A stretch of DNA of 64,000 nucleotides from Parvularcula sp. BBD 1991-13. GTDB lineage: Bacteria > Pseudomonadota > Alphaproteobacteria > Caulobacterales > Parvularculaceae. The translations under genes and the position numbers were made by a program. Within the stretch, counting starts at the first letter, position 1. Each line of letters starts with the position of its first letter. The notes beneath the pieces are model-generated. The model saw only the letters and a list, made by a program, of their open reading frames with translations, did no database searches and was not told where the DNA came from. This document shows, piece after piece, positions 38,172-46,622 of this stretch. The stretch covers positions 248,001 to 312,000 of the forward strand of contig LYSZ01000002.1 of assembly GCA_001657385.1 (NCBI GenBank), written 5' to 3'.

Positions 38172-38357
38172 TCAAGTGGTTTGGCCGATGATTATCAGCG
38201 TCAAGATAAAATAGGCGAGCCAGACGAGGGCGTAGACGCCGTAGCGGCTCGATGCCGGGAGCGTTCTAACGCCTCGCAGGATGAGACGAAACCACCACAG
38301 GCCCAGCGAAGCGATCAGCGCGGCGACCAGCGCAGCGATCAGGCCGCCGGCGTTCAT
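38172..38357 (-). CDS. Small membrane protein between fabB and fabI
   Basis: A 61-aa protein with two predicted membrane helices (about residues 4-22 and 42-59) linked by a short basic loop (RLILRGVRTLPASSR). Its ATG is 6 bases after the fabB stop, with AGGCG upstream, and fabI starts 39 bases after it, so it is embedded in the fatty-acid operon. No family is recognised. It may be a membrane partner of lipid synthesis, which is inference from place alone. Confidence 0.62.
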   Translation of the reverse strand: MNAGGLIAALVAALIASLGLWWFRLILRGVRTLPASSRYGVYALVWLAYFILTLIIIGQTT

Positions 38358-38363
38358 GGTCGC

Positions 38364-39584
38364 CTAATCCTCGACGCGGGAGACGACGAGACAGCCGTTG
38401 GTGCCGCCGAAGCCGAAGCTGTTGGTCAGGAAGCAGTCGATCTTGGCGTTGTCGACCCGCTCGCGGATGATCGGCAGGCCCTCGAATTCCGGGTCGAGCG
38501 TGTCGATATGCGCGGAGGCGGCGAGGAAGCGTTCGCGCATCATGATGAGGCCGAAAATCGTTTCCTGCGCGCCCACCGCGCCGAGGGAGTGGCCGGTCAG
38601 GGATTTGGTCGACGAGAAGGGCGGAATGTCCGGGCCGAACACCTCGCGGATGGCGGCGGTTTCTTTCTGGTCGCCCACCGGCGTCGAGGTGCCGTGCGGG
38701 TTGATGTAGTCGATCGGCTGCTTCACCGTTTCCAGCGCGCCGCGCATGCAGCGCACCGCGCCCTCGCCGGAAAGCTGGACCATGTCGTAGCCGTCGGAAT
38801 TGGCGTAGTAGCCCGTGATCTCGCCATGGATGGTCGCGCCGCGCGCTTTCGCCCGCTCGTATTCCTCCAGCACCACGACGCCCGCGCCGCCGGCGATGAC
38901 GAAGCCGTCGCGGTTCTTGTCATAGGCGCGCGAGGCGACGGCCGGTGTTTCGTTGTACCCGCAGGACATGGCGCCCATGGCGTCGAAGATGTTCGCCAGC
39001 GTCCAGTCGAGTTCCTCGCCGCCGCCGGCGAACACCACGTCCTGCTTGCCCCACATGATCTGTTCGGCGGCCGCGCCGATGCAGTGCAGCGACGTGGTGC
39101 AGGCGGACGAGATGGAATAGTTCACCCCGAGGATCTTGAACGGCACGGACAGGGTCGCCGAATTGGTCGAGGACATCGCCTTGGGCACCACGGTCGGGCC
39201 GATCTTCTTGGTGCCGCCGCTCTCCCGGGTCTTGTCCGCCGCCGCGACGATGGCCCGCGTCGACGGCCCGCCCGAGCCCATGATGATCCCCGTCATGGGG
39301 TGGCTGATCTCATCCTCGGCGAGCTTCGCGTCGGCGATCGCCTCCTGCATGGCGATGTAGTTCCATGCGGCGCCCTCGCCCATGAAGCGGCGGGTGCGCC
39401 GGTCGAGAACTTCTTCCGGATTGAGCGCCGGCCGCGCCCAGACCTGGCATCTGAAGCCGTGTTCGGCGAAATCCTCCGACCGGGACACGCCCGACGTTCC
39501 CTCGCGCAGGGCTCGCGTCGTCTCCTCGACATTGCCGCCGATCGAGGAAACGACGCCCATTCCAGTAATTACGACACGGCGCAT
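38364..39584 (-). CDS. fabB: 3-oxoacyl-[acyl-carrier-protein] synthase I FabB
   Basis: A 406-aa condensing enzyme. The Cys-His-His triad is C162 (SSACTTSLHC), H297 (INPHGTSTPVGD) and H332 (TGHSLGAVG). With FabA it provides the unsaturated fatty acid branch of anaerobic type. The gene follows fabA after 65 bases in the alphaproteobacterial order fabA-fabB-fabI. The start context of MRRVVITGMG is preceded by AAAGGAC. Confidence 0.96.
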   Translation of the reverse strand: MRRVVITGMGVVSSIGGNVEETTRALREGTSGVSRSEDFAEHGFRCQVWARPALNPEEVLDRRTRRFMGEGAAWNYIAMQEAIADAKLAEDEISHPMTGIIMGSGGPSTRAIVAAADKTRESGGTKKIGPTVVPKAMSSTNSATLSVPFKILGVNYSISSACTTSLHCIGAAAEQIMWGKQDVVFAGGGEELDWTLANIFDAMGAMSCGYNETPAVASRAYDKNRDGFVIAGGAGVVVLEEYERAKARGATIHGEITGYYANSDGYDMVQLSGEGAVRCMRGALETVKQPIDYINPHGTSTPVGDQKETAAIREVFGPDIPPFSSTKSLTGHSLGAVGAQETIFGLIMMRERFLAASAHIDTLDPEFEGLPIIRERVDNAKIDCFLTNSFGFGGTNGCLVVSRVED

Positions 39585-39649
39585 ATAAGTCCTTTCATCG
39601 CGTTGCCGGGGAGGAGATGCGACACGCCGATCGCGAAACGGCCTGGCGC

Positions 39650-40183
39650 CTAGAGCGTCAGGCCGTCGGCAAGCTGCTCCGCGGAGAACAGGCCGACGCG
39701 AAGATCCTTGGCTTCGTAAATCTTGCGTCCGTCCACCGACATGACGCCGTCGCCGATGCCGAGAATCAGCGGCTTGCGCATCATCCTGCGGATATCGATT
39801 TCATACCGCACAATTTTCGCGCTCGGCACCACCATTCCGGAGAATTTTACCTCTTTTGCGCCGAGCGCGCGACCGTGCCCGGGATTGCCGGACCAGGTGA
39901 GGAAAAACCCGATCAACTGCCACAGGGCGTCGAGGCCGAGGCAGCCCGGCATCACCGGGTCGTTCGGGAAATGGCAGTCAAAGAACCACAGATCCGGGTT
40001 GATATCCAGCTCCGCCTCGATGCGGCCCTTGCCGTAAGCGCCGCCGTCGCCGCTGATATGGGTGACGCGGTCGAACATCAGCATGGGCGGGACGGGGAGT
40101 TGCGCGGTGCCGGCGCCGCGAAAACCGTTGTAACCGCATTCCAGCAGTTCTTCGCGGGTGTACGTATGTTTTTGTTCGGTCAT
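39650..40183 (-). CDS. fabA: 3-hydroxydecanoyl-ACP dehydratase/isomerase FabA
   Basis: A 177-aa bifunctional dehydratase/isomerase that introduces the cis double bond. The active-site residues are H71 ([17 protein letters not shown]) and D85 (GLDALWQL), matching E. coli H70 and D84. First gene of the fab operon, with a promoter-like pair at 40215-40241. In many alphaproteobacteria a Fur-type irr gene precedes it; here an SH3-domain gene does. Confidence 0.95.
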   Translation of the reverse strand: MTEQKHTYTREELLECGYNGFRGAGTAQLPVPPMLMFDRVTHISGDGGAYGKGRIEAELDINPDLWFFDCHFPNDPVMPGCLGLDALWQLIGFFLTWSGNPGHGRALGAKEVKFSGMVVPSAKIVRYEIDIRRMMRKPLILGIGDGVMSVDGRKIYEAKDLRVGLFSAEQLADGLTL

Positions 40184-40214
40184 CAAGCTCGTTAAGCCCT
40201 CTCTAGAGGCGCTA

Positions 40215-40241
40215 GGTATAGGCGCAGCGCCTTTTGGTCAA
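40215..40241 (-). promoter_or_regulatory. Putative fabA promoter
   Basis: Read on the minus strand: TTGACC (40241-40236), 15 bases, TATACC (40220-40215), 32 bases before the fabA ATG. The hexamers are good but the spacing is 2 bases short of ideal. A GGCGCT/AGCGCC dyad (40208-40231) overlaps the -10 and could be a regulatory site. Confidence 0.4.
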
Positions 40242-40900
40242 TTATGCGCCGCAGCAAAGGCGTCCGATTCCGACGCGCCCCACAGCCCCGCCCGCGGCAC
40301 CCAGCCGCGTGCGGCGTCCGCCGCGACCCGGCTCCAGCCGTCGCGGTGTTCCTCGACGCGGGCGACGACGCCGGCGCCGAGCCGCGCCCGCGCGGGCGCG
40401 CCCGCGCTGGGCCGCGCGCGCACGACCAGCCCGTCCTCGACCACCAGCGCGGTTTCCGCGCCCGAGAGTTTCGAGCGGTGCACCCAGCATTCGTCGCCGT
40501 CGCGATCGCGCACCTTGCGCCAGTGATCGTGGGTTTCCGCGACGACGACCACCGGCAATCCCCGGCGCATATAGGTCAGGCGCACCGGATGGGAAAAGCT
40601 CGGACCGATGCGGCAGAAGGTTTTGCCCGATTTGAGCGACACGAACCGCGGCACGGGCAGGCCCGAGGGCGTGTCGCGCCGGACTGCGTCGACCGCGCCG
40701 GTTCTGACTGCGCCCGGTCCGTTTGCGCCAGGCCCGTCCGCGCCCGGACCTCGCGCCGCGGCGTCCCAGCTCCACGCGCCTGCCCGGCTCCTTGTCTCGT
40801 CCCTGGAGGCGTCCGCGGGCTCTTGCGCCAGCGCGCGCGGCGGGGTCATATGCGCTGCCGCGGCTAAAAAAACAGCGAAAACAAGGGGAATGCGGCGCAT
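40238..40900 (-). CDS. SH3-domain-containing exported protein
   Basis: A 220-aa protein with a signal peptide (cleavage likely after ALA near residue 25), a low-complexity linker with repeats of GPGA/GPGAN (about 50-66), and two bacterial SH3-like domains (about 83-145, with FCRIGPSFSHPVRLTYMRRGLPVVVV, and 150-208). Such proteins (DUF1058 type) act in the periplasm, probably binding peptidoglycan. It runs into fabA on the same strand with its stop overlapping the presumed fabA -35. A CtrA-like box lies 58 bases upstream of its start. Confidence 0.78.
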   Translation of the reverse strand: MRRIPLVFAVFLAAAAHMTPPRALAQEPADASRDETRSRAGAWSWDAAARGPGADGPGANGPGAVRTGAVDAVRRDTPSGLPVPRFVSLKSGKTFCRIGPSFSHPVRLTYMRRGLPVVVVAETHDHWRKVRDRDGDECWVHRSKLSGAETALVVEDGLVVRARPSAGAPARARLGAGVVARVEEHRDGWSRVAADAARGWVPRAGLWGASESDAFAAAHN

Positions 40901-40957
40901 GGAAAGCGGCTCGGAATTTGATAAACATGAAGAAAAGCTTATTCGAGCACGAAGCCG

Positions 40958-40974
40958 TTAATCGCGAGTTAACC
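40958..40974. promoter_or_regulatory. Candidate CtrA-binding box
   Basis: The sequence TTAATCGCGAGTTAACC equals the CtrA consensus TTAA-N7-TTAA with the preferred CC extension. It lies between the SH3-protein gene (start 40900, minus) and the 2-hydroxyacid dehydrogenase gene (start 41088, plus). CtrA is the alphaproteobacterial cell-cycle regulator; no ctrA gene is in this window, so occupancy is inferred. Confidence 0.55.
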
Positions 40975-41087
40975 AGAATGCCCATTCGCGCCCCATCCCC
41001 TTCGACGCCCTGTCCTTCCGTCCTGCATTGCCGGGCCAGCCGCGCCTGTCTTGACCTGCTCGCCCGCGCCGGTCGGGGAGGGCGCGC

Positions 41088-42104
41088 ATGAGCGAGGGCG
41101 ACGCCCAGCGCGTTACCGGCGGCGTCAACAAGAACGTCAGGGTCGTCGTCACGCGGCGGCTGCCCGCCCAGGTGGAGGCGCGCCTCGCCGATCTGTTCGA
41201 CGTGCGCCTGAACCCGGACGATGCGCCGCTGTCGCCCGCGGCCCTGATCGACGCGGCGCAGGACGCGGACGTGCTGGCCGCGACCCTGGGCGACCGGCTC
41301 GACGCCGCGTTCTTCGAGGCCGCCGGCGAGCGCCTGAAGATGGTCGCCAATTTCGGCGCCGGCGTCGACCATATCGACATCGCCGCGGCGACGGCGCGGG
41401 GCGTGACCGTCACCAACACGCCTTCCGTGCTGGCGGAGGACGCCGCGGACATGGCGATGGCGCTGATGCTCGCCGTGCCGCGCCGCCTGGTCGAGGGCGT
41501 GCGCGCGCTGGAGACCGGGGCCTTCCACGGCTGGTCTCCCACCTGGATGCTGGGCCGGCGGGTGCGCGGCAAAAAGCTCGGCATTATCGGGCTCGGACGC
41601 GTCGGCGAGGCCATCGCCCGCCGGGCGCGGGCGTTCGGACTTTCCATTCACTACCATAACCGCAAGCCGATTAATCCGCATATTGAAGAAGCCCTGGAGG
41701 CGACCTACTGGGACAGCCTCGATCAGATGCTGGCGCGGGTCGATATCGTTTCGGTCAATTGTCCGCATACCCCGGCGACGTTTCATCTCTTGTCGCGCCG
41801 CCGCCTGCAACTGCTTCAGCCGCACGCCTATGTGGTCAACGTCTCGCGGGGGGAAATCCTGGACGAGGCCGCGCTCGCCGATCTCATCGAGGACGGCAGG
41901 ATCGCCGGCGCGGGCCTCGACGTATTCGAGCGAGGCGCGCCCAACGAAAAGCTGCTCAACGCGCCCAACGTGGTGCTGCTGCCGCACATGGCCTCCGCGA
42001 CCGTCGAAAGCCGCGTCGAGATGGGCGAGCGCGTGATCATCAACATCAAAATGTTTGCGGACGGACATAAGCCGCCCGACCGGGTGATCCTTGGCCTCGA
42101 TTGA
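41088..42104 (+). CDS. D-2-hydroxyacid dehydrogenase (glyoxylate/hydroxypyruvate reductase-like)
   Basis: A 338-aa NAD(P)-dependent oxidoreductase. The cofactor motif GLGRVG is at 168-173. Catalytic residues are R254 (NVSRGEIL), E281? (GLDVFE, the usual position is Glu at or near this site) and H300 (LPHMASAT). ANFGAGVDHIDI (88-99) lines the substrate site. The family reduces 2-oxoacids such as glyoxylate or hydroxypyruvate; the exact substrate is not set. Upstream is the CtrA-like box at 40958. Confidence 0.87.
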   Translation: MSEGDAQRVTGGVNKNVRVVVTRRLPAQVEARLADLFDVRLNPDDAPLSPAALIDAAQDADVLAATLGDRLDAAFFEAAGERLKMVANFGAGVDHIDIAAATARGVTVTNTPSVLAEDAADMAMALMLAVPRRLVEGVRALETGAFHGWSPTWMLGRRVRGKKLGIIGLGRVGEAIARRARAFGLSIHYHNRKPINPHIEEALEATYWDSLDQMLARVDIVSVNCPHTPATFHLLSRRRLQLLQPHAYVVNVSRGEILDEAALADLIEDGRIAGAGLDVFERGAPNEKLLNAPNVVLLPHMASATVESRVEMGERVIINIKMFADGHKPPDRVILGLD

Positions 42105-42343
42105 CGCGTCCGGACGGGGATGCGTCGCGGCGCCGTTTTTCGGCGCGTGGGCCGCGCCAACCGCCCGGGGCGACGTGACATTGCCGCAACACCCGTTCAC
42201 GGGCGCGTGAATTCGAAAAAATTTTAGTTGAATCCATAGGATCAGGGCACATTGTTGTCGCAGCGCAAACAATGGCGCGGGGCTCCCCGGCGCGAGGCGC
42301 GGACAGCGGCGCCGAGCGGGCGGCCGGAAGCAACGAAAAAGGC

Positions 42344-42835
42344 GTGAAAGCGGTGAATATCCTAATGAAATCAGGGGCGACCGCGGCGCTGGCCATTTTC
42401 AGCCTCGGCTTTTCCGGCGTATTTGCCGACAGCCTCGACGCCGCGGCCCGCAGCGACCTCTATTCGGACCCGAGAAGCGTGGTCGCCGCGGTGCGGACGA
42501 CCTTCGCCGCGCCCAGCGGGCAACCGGTGCGGCTTTCCGTTTACGACAACGAAGACGATTTTCTCGAAATGGCGGCGATCAAGCACCAGGGAGAGCTGGA
42601 CGAGAGCGGCGTCGCGCTGGTCAGGTTCTACGGTCTCGAACCCGGCGCCTATGCGTTCGTGGCCTATCTTGACGAAAACGGGGACGGCAAGCTCAACCGC
42701 GGCCCGTTCGGCGCCCCGACGGAGCCGTTCGCCTTTTCCAACGGCGTCGTGCCGAAACTGCGGCGGCCGAAATTCGACGAAACCAAGGTCGAGGTCGAAC
42801 CCGGCAGCGTGGTCGTCATTACACTGAAAGACTGA
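42344..42835 (+). CDS. DUF2141 family secreted protein
   Basis: About 163 aa from a GTG at 42344 (ATG at 42365 also possible). A signal peptide (ATAALAIFSLGFSGVFA) precedes a small beta domain with LVRFYGLEPGAYAFVAYLDENGDGKLNRGPFGAPTEPFAFS in pieces, the DUF2141 signature, which includes a D-x-N-x-D-G-K-L-like possible calcium site. Function unknown. The last codons and stop are duplicated exactly by a 15-bp tandem repeat (42821-42850). Confidence 0.8.
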   Translation: MKAVNILMKSGATAALAIFSLGFSGVFADSLDAAARSDLYSDPRSVVAAVRTTFAAPSGQPVRLSVYDNEDDFLEMAAIKHQGELDESGVALVRFYGLEPGAYAFVAYLDENGDGKLNRGPFGAPTEPFAFSNGVVPKLRRPKFDETKVEVEPGSVVVITLKD

Positions 42836-42850
42836 ACACTGAAAGACTGA
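42821..42850 (+). repeat. Exact 15-bp tandem duplication spanning a stop codon
   Basis: ACACTGAAAGACTGA occurs twice in a row (42821-42835 and 42836-42850). The first copy encodes the end of the DUF2141 protein (TLKD, stop), so the duplicate is silent 3' sequence. Confidence 0.95.
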
Positions 42851-42884
42851 CCGTTTCGGCGCCGATCCCGTCCCCGCCGCCGGT

Positions 42885-43532
42885 TTACCGCCTGACAAAC
42901 TCCGCTTCGATTTCCAGTTTCACGGTGTTGCCGACAAGCCCGGCGAAACGGTTGACGCCGAATGCGCGGCGGTCGATTTCCGATACGGCGGACAGCCCGA
43001 CCACATAGGCGCCGCGCAGCCGGTCGTAGGCGCCGCCGTTGAAGACGACGTCCATCCTCACCGGATTGGTCACGCCGCGCATGGTGAGGTCGCCGGTCAG
43101 AACGCCGGCGTTCTCTCCCGTCACCTCGATCGCAGTCGAGCGGAAAAACGCTTCGGGGTGCTGTCCGGCGTCGAACCAGTTCGGCCCCATCAGCGTCTTG
43201 GCGAACGGATCGTTGGCGACGTCGAGGCTGGTCATGTCGATCACCGCCTCGACCCGCGCCGCCTCGGGATTGTCGGCGTCGAAATCGAGACTGACGTCGA
43301 AGCGTTCGAAGCGTCCGACATAGTTGGCGAAGCCGAGATGATTGACCTTGAACAGAAGGGCCGCATGGTCGCGGTCGAGGGCGTAATCGCCCTGTTTCAG
43401 CGCGGTCGGATCGGCGTTGACGGCGGGCGCGAGGGCCGGGGCCAGCGCGGCGCATCCGGCGAGGCCGCACAGGATCGCGGCGAGAACGCCGAGACGAAGG
43501 ACGGTGAAACGGCGTATCGGCGCGGTCTGCAT
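42885..43532 (-). CDS. YceI-family lipoprotein
   Basis: A 215-aa protein. The signal peptide ends in CGLAGC with the lipidated Cys at 27. The lipocalin-like YceI domain runs from about 48 to the end: YALDRDHAALLFKVNHLGFANYVGRF, MTSLDVANDPF and GDLTMRGVTNPV. YceI proteins bind isoprenoid quinones or fatty amides in the periplasm. It converges with the DUF2141 gene and is read after moeB on the minus strand, 12 bases apart. Confidence 0.88.
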   Translation of the reverse strand: MQTAPIRRFTVLRLGVLAAILCGLAGCAALAPALAPAVNADPTALKQGDYALDRDHAALLFKVNHLGFANYVGRFERFDVSLDFDADNPEAARVEAVIDMTSLDVANDPFAKTLMGPNWFDAGQHPEAFFRSTAIEVTGENAGVLTGDLTMRGVTNPVRMDVVFNGGAYDRLRGAYVVGLSAVSEIDRRAFGVNRFAGLVGNTVKLEIEAEFVRR

Positions 43533-43544
43533 GACGCTCTCCGG

Positions 43545-44351
43545 CTAGGCGGTGGCGCTTTCGCCTGCATGCTTCAGATTACGGCAGTCGGGGCAGGCCG
43601 GATCAGCGCGCAGCGCGATCGAGCGCATCCTGCCGGCGAGACCGTCATAAGCGAGCAGCCGCCCGGCGAGGGGCTCTCCAAGGGACAACAGGGCCTTGAC
43701 GGCCTCCATCGCCGCGAGCGCGCCGACCACCCCCGTCACCGCGCCGAGGACGCCCTCCTCGGCGCAACCGACCTGCGCGTCGCGCGGGGGCGCGTGCGGC
43801 ACGAGGCAGCGGTAACAGGGCAGAACGCCGGGGTTTTCATAAGGCTTGAACAGGGCGAGCTGGCCGTCGAACCGGCCGACGGCGGCGGACAGGAGCGGTT
43901 TTTCAAGCGCGATGGCGGCGCGGTTGAGCGCATAGCGCGCCTCGAAGCTGTCTACGCCCTCGATCACGAGATCGTAGCCGGCGAGGATCTCCGCGGCGTT
44001 GCCGTCGTCGAGGCGGCGCGGCAGGGCCTCGATCGACACATGCGGGTTCAGCCGGTTGGCGAAATCGCGCGCGGCCTCCGTCTTTAGGCGCCCTATATCC
44101 TCCGTGCGGAAAATGGTCTGGCGCTGAAGGTTCGACAGTTCCACCGTATCGTCATCGGCGACGCCGATGGTCCCGACCCCCGCCGCCGCGAGATATTGCA
44201 GGATCGGCGCGCCGAGGCCGCCGGCGCCGACGATCAGAACCCGCGCGGCCATCAGCGCCTTCTGGCCCTGTCCGCCGACTTCCTTCAGCAGGATGTGGCG
44301 GGCGTAGCGTTCTCGTTCGTCCTTGTTCATCGCGGGCGGATCATGGCTCAT
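43545..44351 (-). CDS. MoeB/ThiF-family adenylyltransferase
   Basis: A 268-aa E1-like enzyme that adenylates the C-terminus of a sulfur-carrier protein (MoaD or ThiS). ATP loop GAGGLG at 42-47, zinc cysteines in CYRC and CPDC, and the Cys of VGCAEEGVLG near residue 190. It lacks a rhodanese domain, so MoeB and ThiF functions cannot be separated. A later ATG (44330) may be the true start. It lies next to dut-coaBC as in other alphaproteobacteria. Confidence 0.88.
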   Translation of the reverse strand: MSHDPPAMNKDERERYARHILLKEVGGQGQKALMAARVLIVGAGGLGAPILQYLAAAGVGTIGVADDDTVELSNLQRQTIFRTEDIGRLKTEAARDFANRLNPHVSIEALPRRLDDGNAAEILAGYDLVIEGVDSFEARYALNRAAIALEKPLLSAAVGRFDGQLALFKPYENPGVLPCYRCLVPHAPPRDAQVGCAEEGVLGAVTGVVGALAAMEAVKALLSLGEPLAGRLLAYDGLAGRMRSIALRADPACPDCRNLKHAGESATA

Positions 44352-44489
44352 GCTGCGCGGCGGTCATGATGTATGGGCTCCGCGCGCGTTTGAACAGGGC
44401 CCGATGACGTGCGCCGCGGGAATGGACTATGATCGGGCGAGGCGCCGGCCCGGCGCCGGACTCAAACGGAGCGTTACCGCGCGGGCGGC

Positions 44490-44690
44490 ATGCAGAAGCT
44501 GCTCATCACCATCGGCGTGATCCTTCTGGCGACGGGCCTGTTGTGGCCGGTCCTGTCCAAACTCGGCATCGGCCGCCTGCCGGGCGACATCGTCATCCGG
44601 CGGGAGGGCTTCACCTTCTATTTCCCGATCACGACGATGATCCTGATCTCGCTCGCGCTGACCCTGGTTGTTCGCTTCTGGGGAAAGTGA
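44490..44690 (+). CDS. DUF2905 family small membrane protein
   Basis: A 66-aa protein with two membrane helices (about 4-20 and 46-63) around GIGRLPGDIVIRREGFTFYFPITT, which is the DUF2905 signature. Inner membrane; function unknown. It is the only plus-strand gene between moeB and dut and ends 44 bases before the end of dut. Confidence 0.88.
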   Translation: MQKLLITIGVILLATGLLWPVLSKLGIGRLPGDIVIRREGFTFYFPITTMILISLALTLVVRFWGK

Positions 44691-44733
44691 CGGCCCCCGC
44701 GTTTTCGGCCCGGTTTTTCCGGTCCTGTTCCCG

Positions 44734-45201
44734 TCAGATCCCGGTCGAGCCGAACCCGCCCTGGCCGCGGCCGGTCTCGTCAAGCGCGTCGACCTCCTCG
44801 AAGGCCGCCTGGAACACCGGCGCGAAGACCATCTGGCCGATGCGGTCGCCGCGGTCGATGGTGAACGGCTCGGCGCCGTGATTGATCAGAATGACCTTGA
44901 TCTCCCCGCGATAGTCGGCGTCGATCGTGCCCGGCGCGTTGACGCAGGCGATCCCGTGCTTGGCGGCGAGGCCTGAGCGCGGGCGCATCTGCGCCTCCCA
45001 GCCCGGCGGCAGGGCGATGGCGAGGCCCGTCGGAACCATGAAGCGCTCGCCGGGGCGCAGGGTCATCGGCGCGTCGAGGGCCGCGCGCACGTCGCAGCCC
45101 GCGGCCAGCGCCGTCTCGTAACGCGGCAGGTCGAGGTCGGTTCCATGGGGAAGACGTTTCACCCGGACGGTCAGCCGGGCGGGTTTGAGGTCGTCGTTCA
45201 A
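44734..45201 (-). CDS. dut: Deoxyuridine 5'-triphosphate nucleotidohydrolase
   Basis: A 155-aa trimeric dUTPase that keeps uracil out of DNA. Motifs: [19 protein letters not shown] (motif I/II region), [22 protein letters not shown] (motif III, about 89-102) and the C-terminal [10 protein letters not shown] (motif V). The gene is downstream of coaBC on the minus strand, the conserved coaBC-dut order. Confidence 0.96.
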   Translation of the reverse strand: MNDDLKPARLTVRVKRLPHGTDLDLPRYETALAAGCDVRAALDAPMTLRPGERFMVPTGLAIALPPGWEAQMRPRSGLAAKHGIACVNAPGTIDADYRGEIKVILINHGAEPFTIDRGDRIGQMVFAPVFQAAFEEVDALDETGRGQGGFGSTGI

Positions 45202-45304
45202 GGGGGCGCGCTCCTGATTCGTTTCCGAAACCTTAGACGGTTCGCGCGGCGACGGACCAACGAGTTTTCAACAGGCCGGGTTTCCGGGGTCCGGATCAGC
45301 AGGG

Positions 45305-46540
45305 TTATTCAGCGGCCCTTGCCAGCGTCGGCCCGGCGAGGGCGGCGGCGATGCGCTCGGCGAGCCGGCGGGCGACCTCGTCCTTGGGCATCTCCGGCCA
45401 GGTCTCGTCGCCCTCTTCCGTAATCAGAATAATCGAGTTGCGTTCCCCGCCCATGGGGCAGTTGTCGCCGGGGGAAACGTCGTTGGCGACGATCCAGTCG
45501 CAGCCCTTGCGCTTGCGCTTGGCTTCGGCGTTGCACAGGATGTCGTCGGTTTCCGCGGCGAAGCCGACCACCAGGCGCGGGCGTTTTTCGCCGAGCTGGG
45601 AAATGGTTTTCAGGATGTCCGGGTTTTCCGCGACCGGAATGCTGGTGAGCCCGCCGCGCTCCTTCTTGATCTTGTGGTCGGTTTCGATCGCCGGCCGGTA
45701 GTCGGCCACCGCGGCGCAGCAGACCGCGCAGTCGACAGGCAGGGCGTTTTCGCTCGCCGCCATCATCTCGCGCGCGCTCTGGACGCGGACGGTGTCAAGG
45801 CCGGCCGGGATCGATACGCTGGTCGGCCCGGTAACGAGCGCGACCTCCGCGCCGAGATTGCGCAGCGCCGCTGCGATGGCGTAGCCCTGTTTGCCGGAGG
45901 AGCGGTTGGCGATGTAGCGCACCGGGTCGAGCGGCTCGTGGGTCGGCCCGGCGGTCACGAGAACGCGCTTGCCGGAGAGCGGCCCGCCCTCGCGCTTGGC
46001 GAAGTAACATTCAATGGCGTCGGCGATCTCGTGCGGCTCGGCCATGCGGCCCGGGCCGTATTCGCCGCAGGCCATGTCGCCCTCATTGGGGCCGACGAAC
46101 AGGGCGCCGTCTCCCTTCAGGGTTTCGACATTGCGCCGGGTCGCCGCGTGGGTCCACATGCGCACGTTCATGGCCGGCGCGTACAACACCGGCTTGTCGG
46201 TCGCCAGCAGCGCGGTGGAGGCGAGGTCCCCGGCGACGCCGTTCGCGGCCTTGGCCATGAGGTCCGCCGTCGCCGGCGCGACCACAACGAGGTCCGCCGA
46301 CCGCGACAGTTCGATATGACCCATTTCCGCCTCGTCGGTGAGGTCGAAAAGCTCCGTATGGCACTTTTCCCCGGTCAGGCTCGACACCGACAGCGGGGTG
46401 ATGAATTCCGCTCCCGCGCGGGTCAGGACCCCCCGCGCACGCACCCCGCGCCGGGACAATTCGCGGATCAGCTCAAGACTCTTGTAGGCGGCGACGCCGC
46501 CGCCGATGATCAACAGGACGGATGGAGCGTGTTGGGTCAT
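45305..46540 (-). CDS. coaBC: Bifunctional phosphopantothenoylcysteine decarboxylase/ligase CoaBC
   Basis: A 411-aa flavoprotein making 4'-phosphopantetheine in coenzyme A synthesis. The CoaC part has GGGVAAYKSLELIREL, the active His region LTGEKCHTELFD, PATADLMAKAANGVAGDL, PAMNVRMW and the active Cys in ACGEYGPGRM. The CoaB part has VTAGPTHEPLDPVRYIANRSSGKQGYAI in pieces and the lysines of KIKKER. The ATG at 46540 is chosen because the frame upstream is low-complexity Arg/Ser-rich and overlaps ubiB. Confidence 0.95.
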   Translation of the reverse strand: MTQHAPSVLLIIGGGVAAYKSLELIRELSRRGVRARGVLTRAGAEFITPLSVSSLTGEKCHTELFDLTDEAEMGHIELSRSADLVVVAPATADLMAKAANGVAGDLASTALLATDKPVLYAPAMNVRMWTHAATRRNVETLKGDGALFVGPNEGDMACGEYGPGRMAEPHEIADAIECYFAKREGGPLSGKRVLVTAGPTHEPLDPVRYIANRSSGKQGYAIAAALRNLGAEVALVTGPTSVSIPAGLDTVRVQSAREMMAASENALPVDCAVCCAAVADYRPAIETDHKIKKERGGLTSIPVAENPDILKTISQLGEKRPRLVVGFAAETDDILCNAEAKRKRKGCDWIVANDVSPGDNCPMGGERNSIILITEEGDETWPEMPKDEVARRLAERIAAALAGPTLARAAE

Positions 46541-46622
46541 GGGCCGCAAAATACGGCCATTACGGGGTAAAGTCACCTCACGCCGGTCCACAATTCGGCG
46601 ATGCGCGAAGGGTCGTCGCCGC

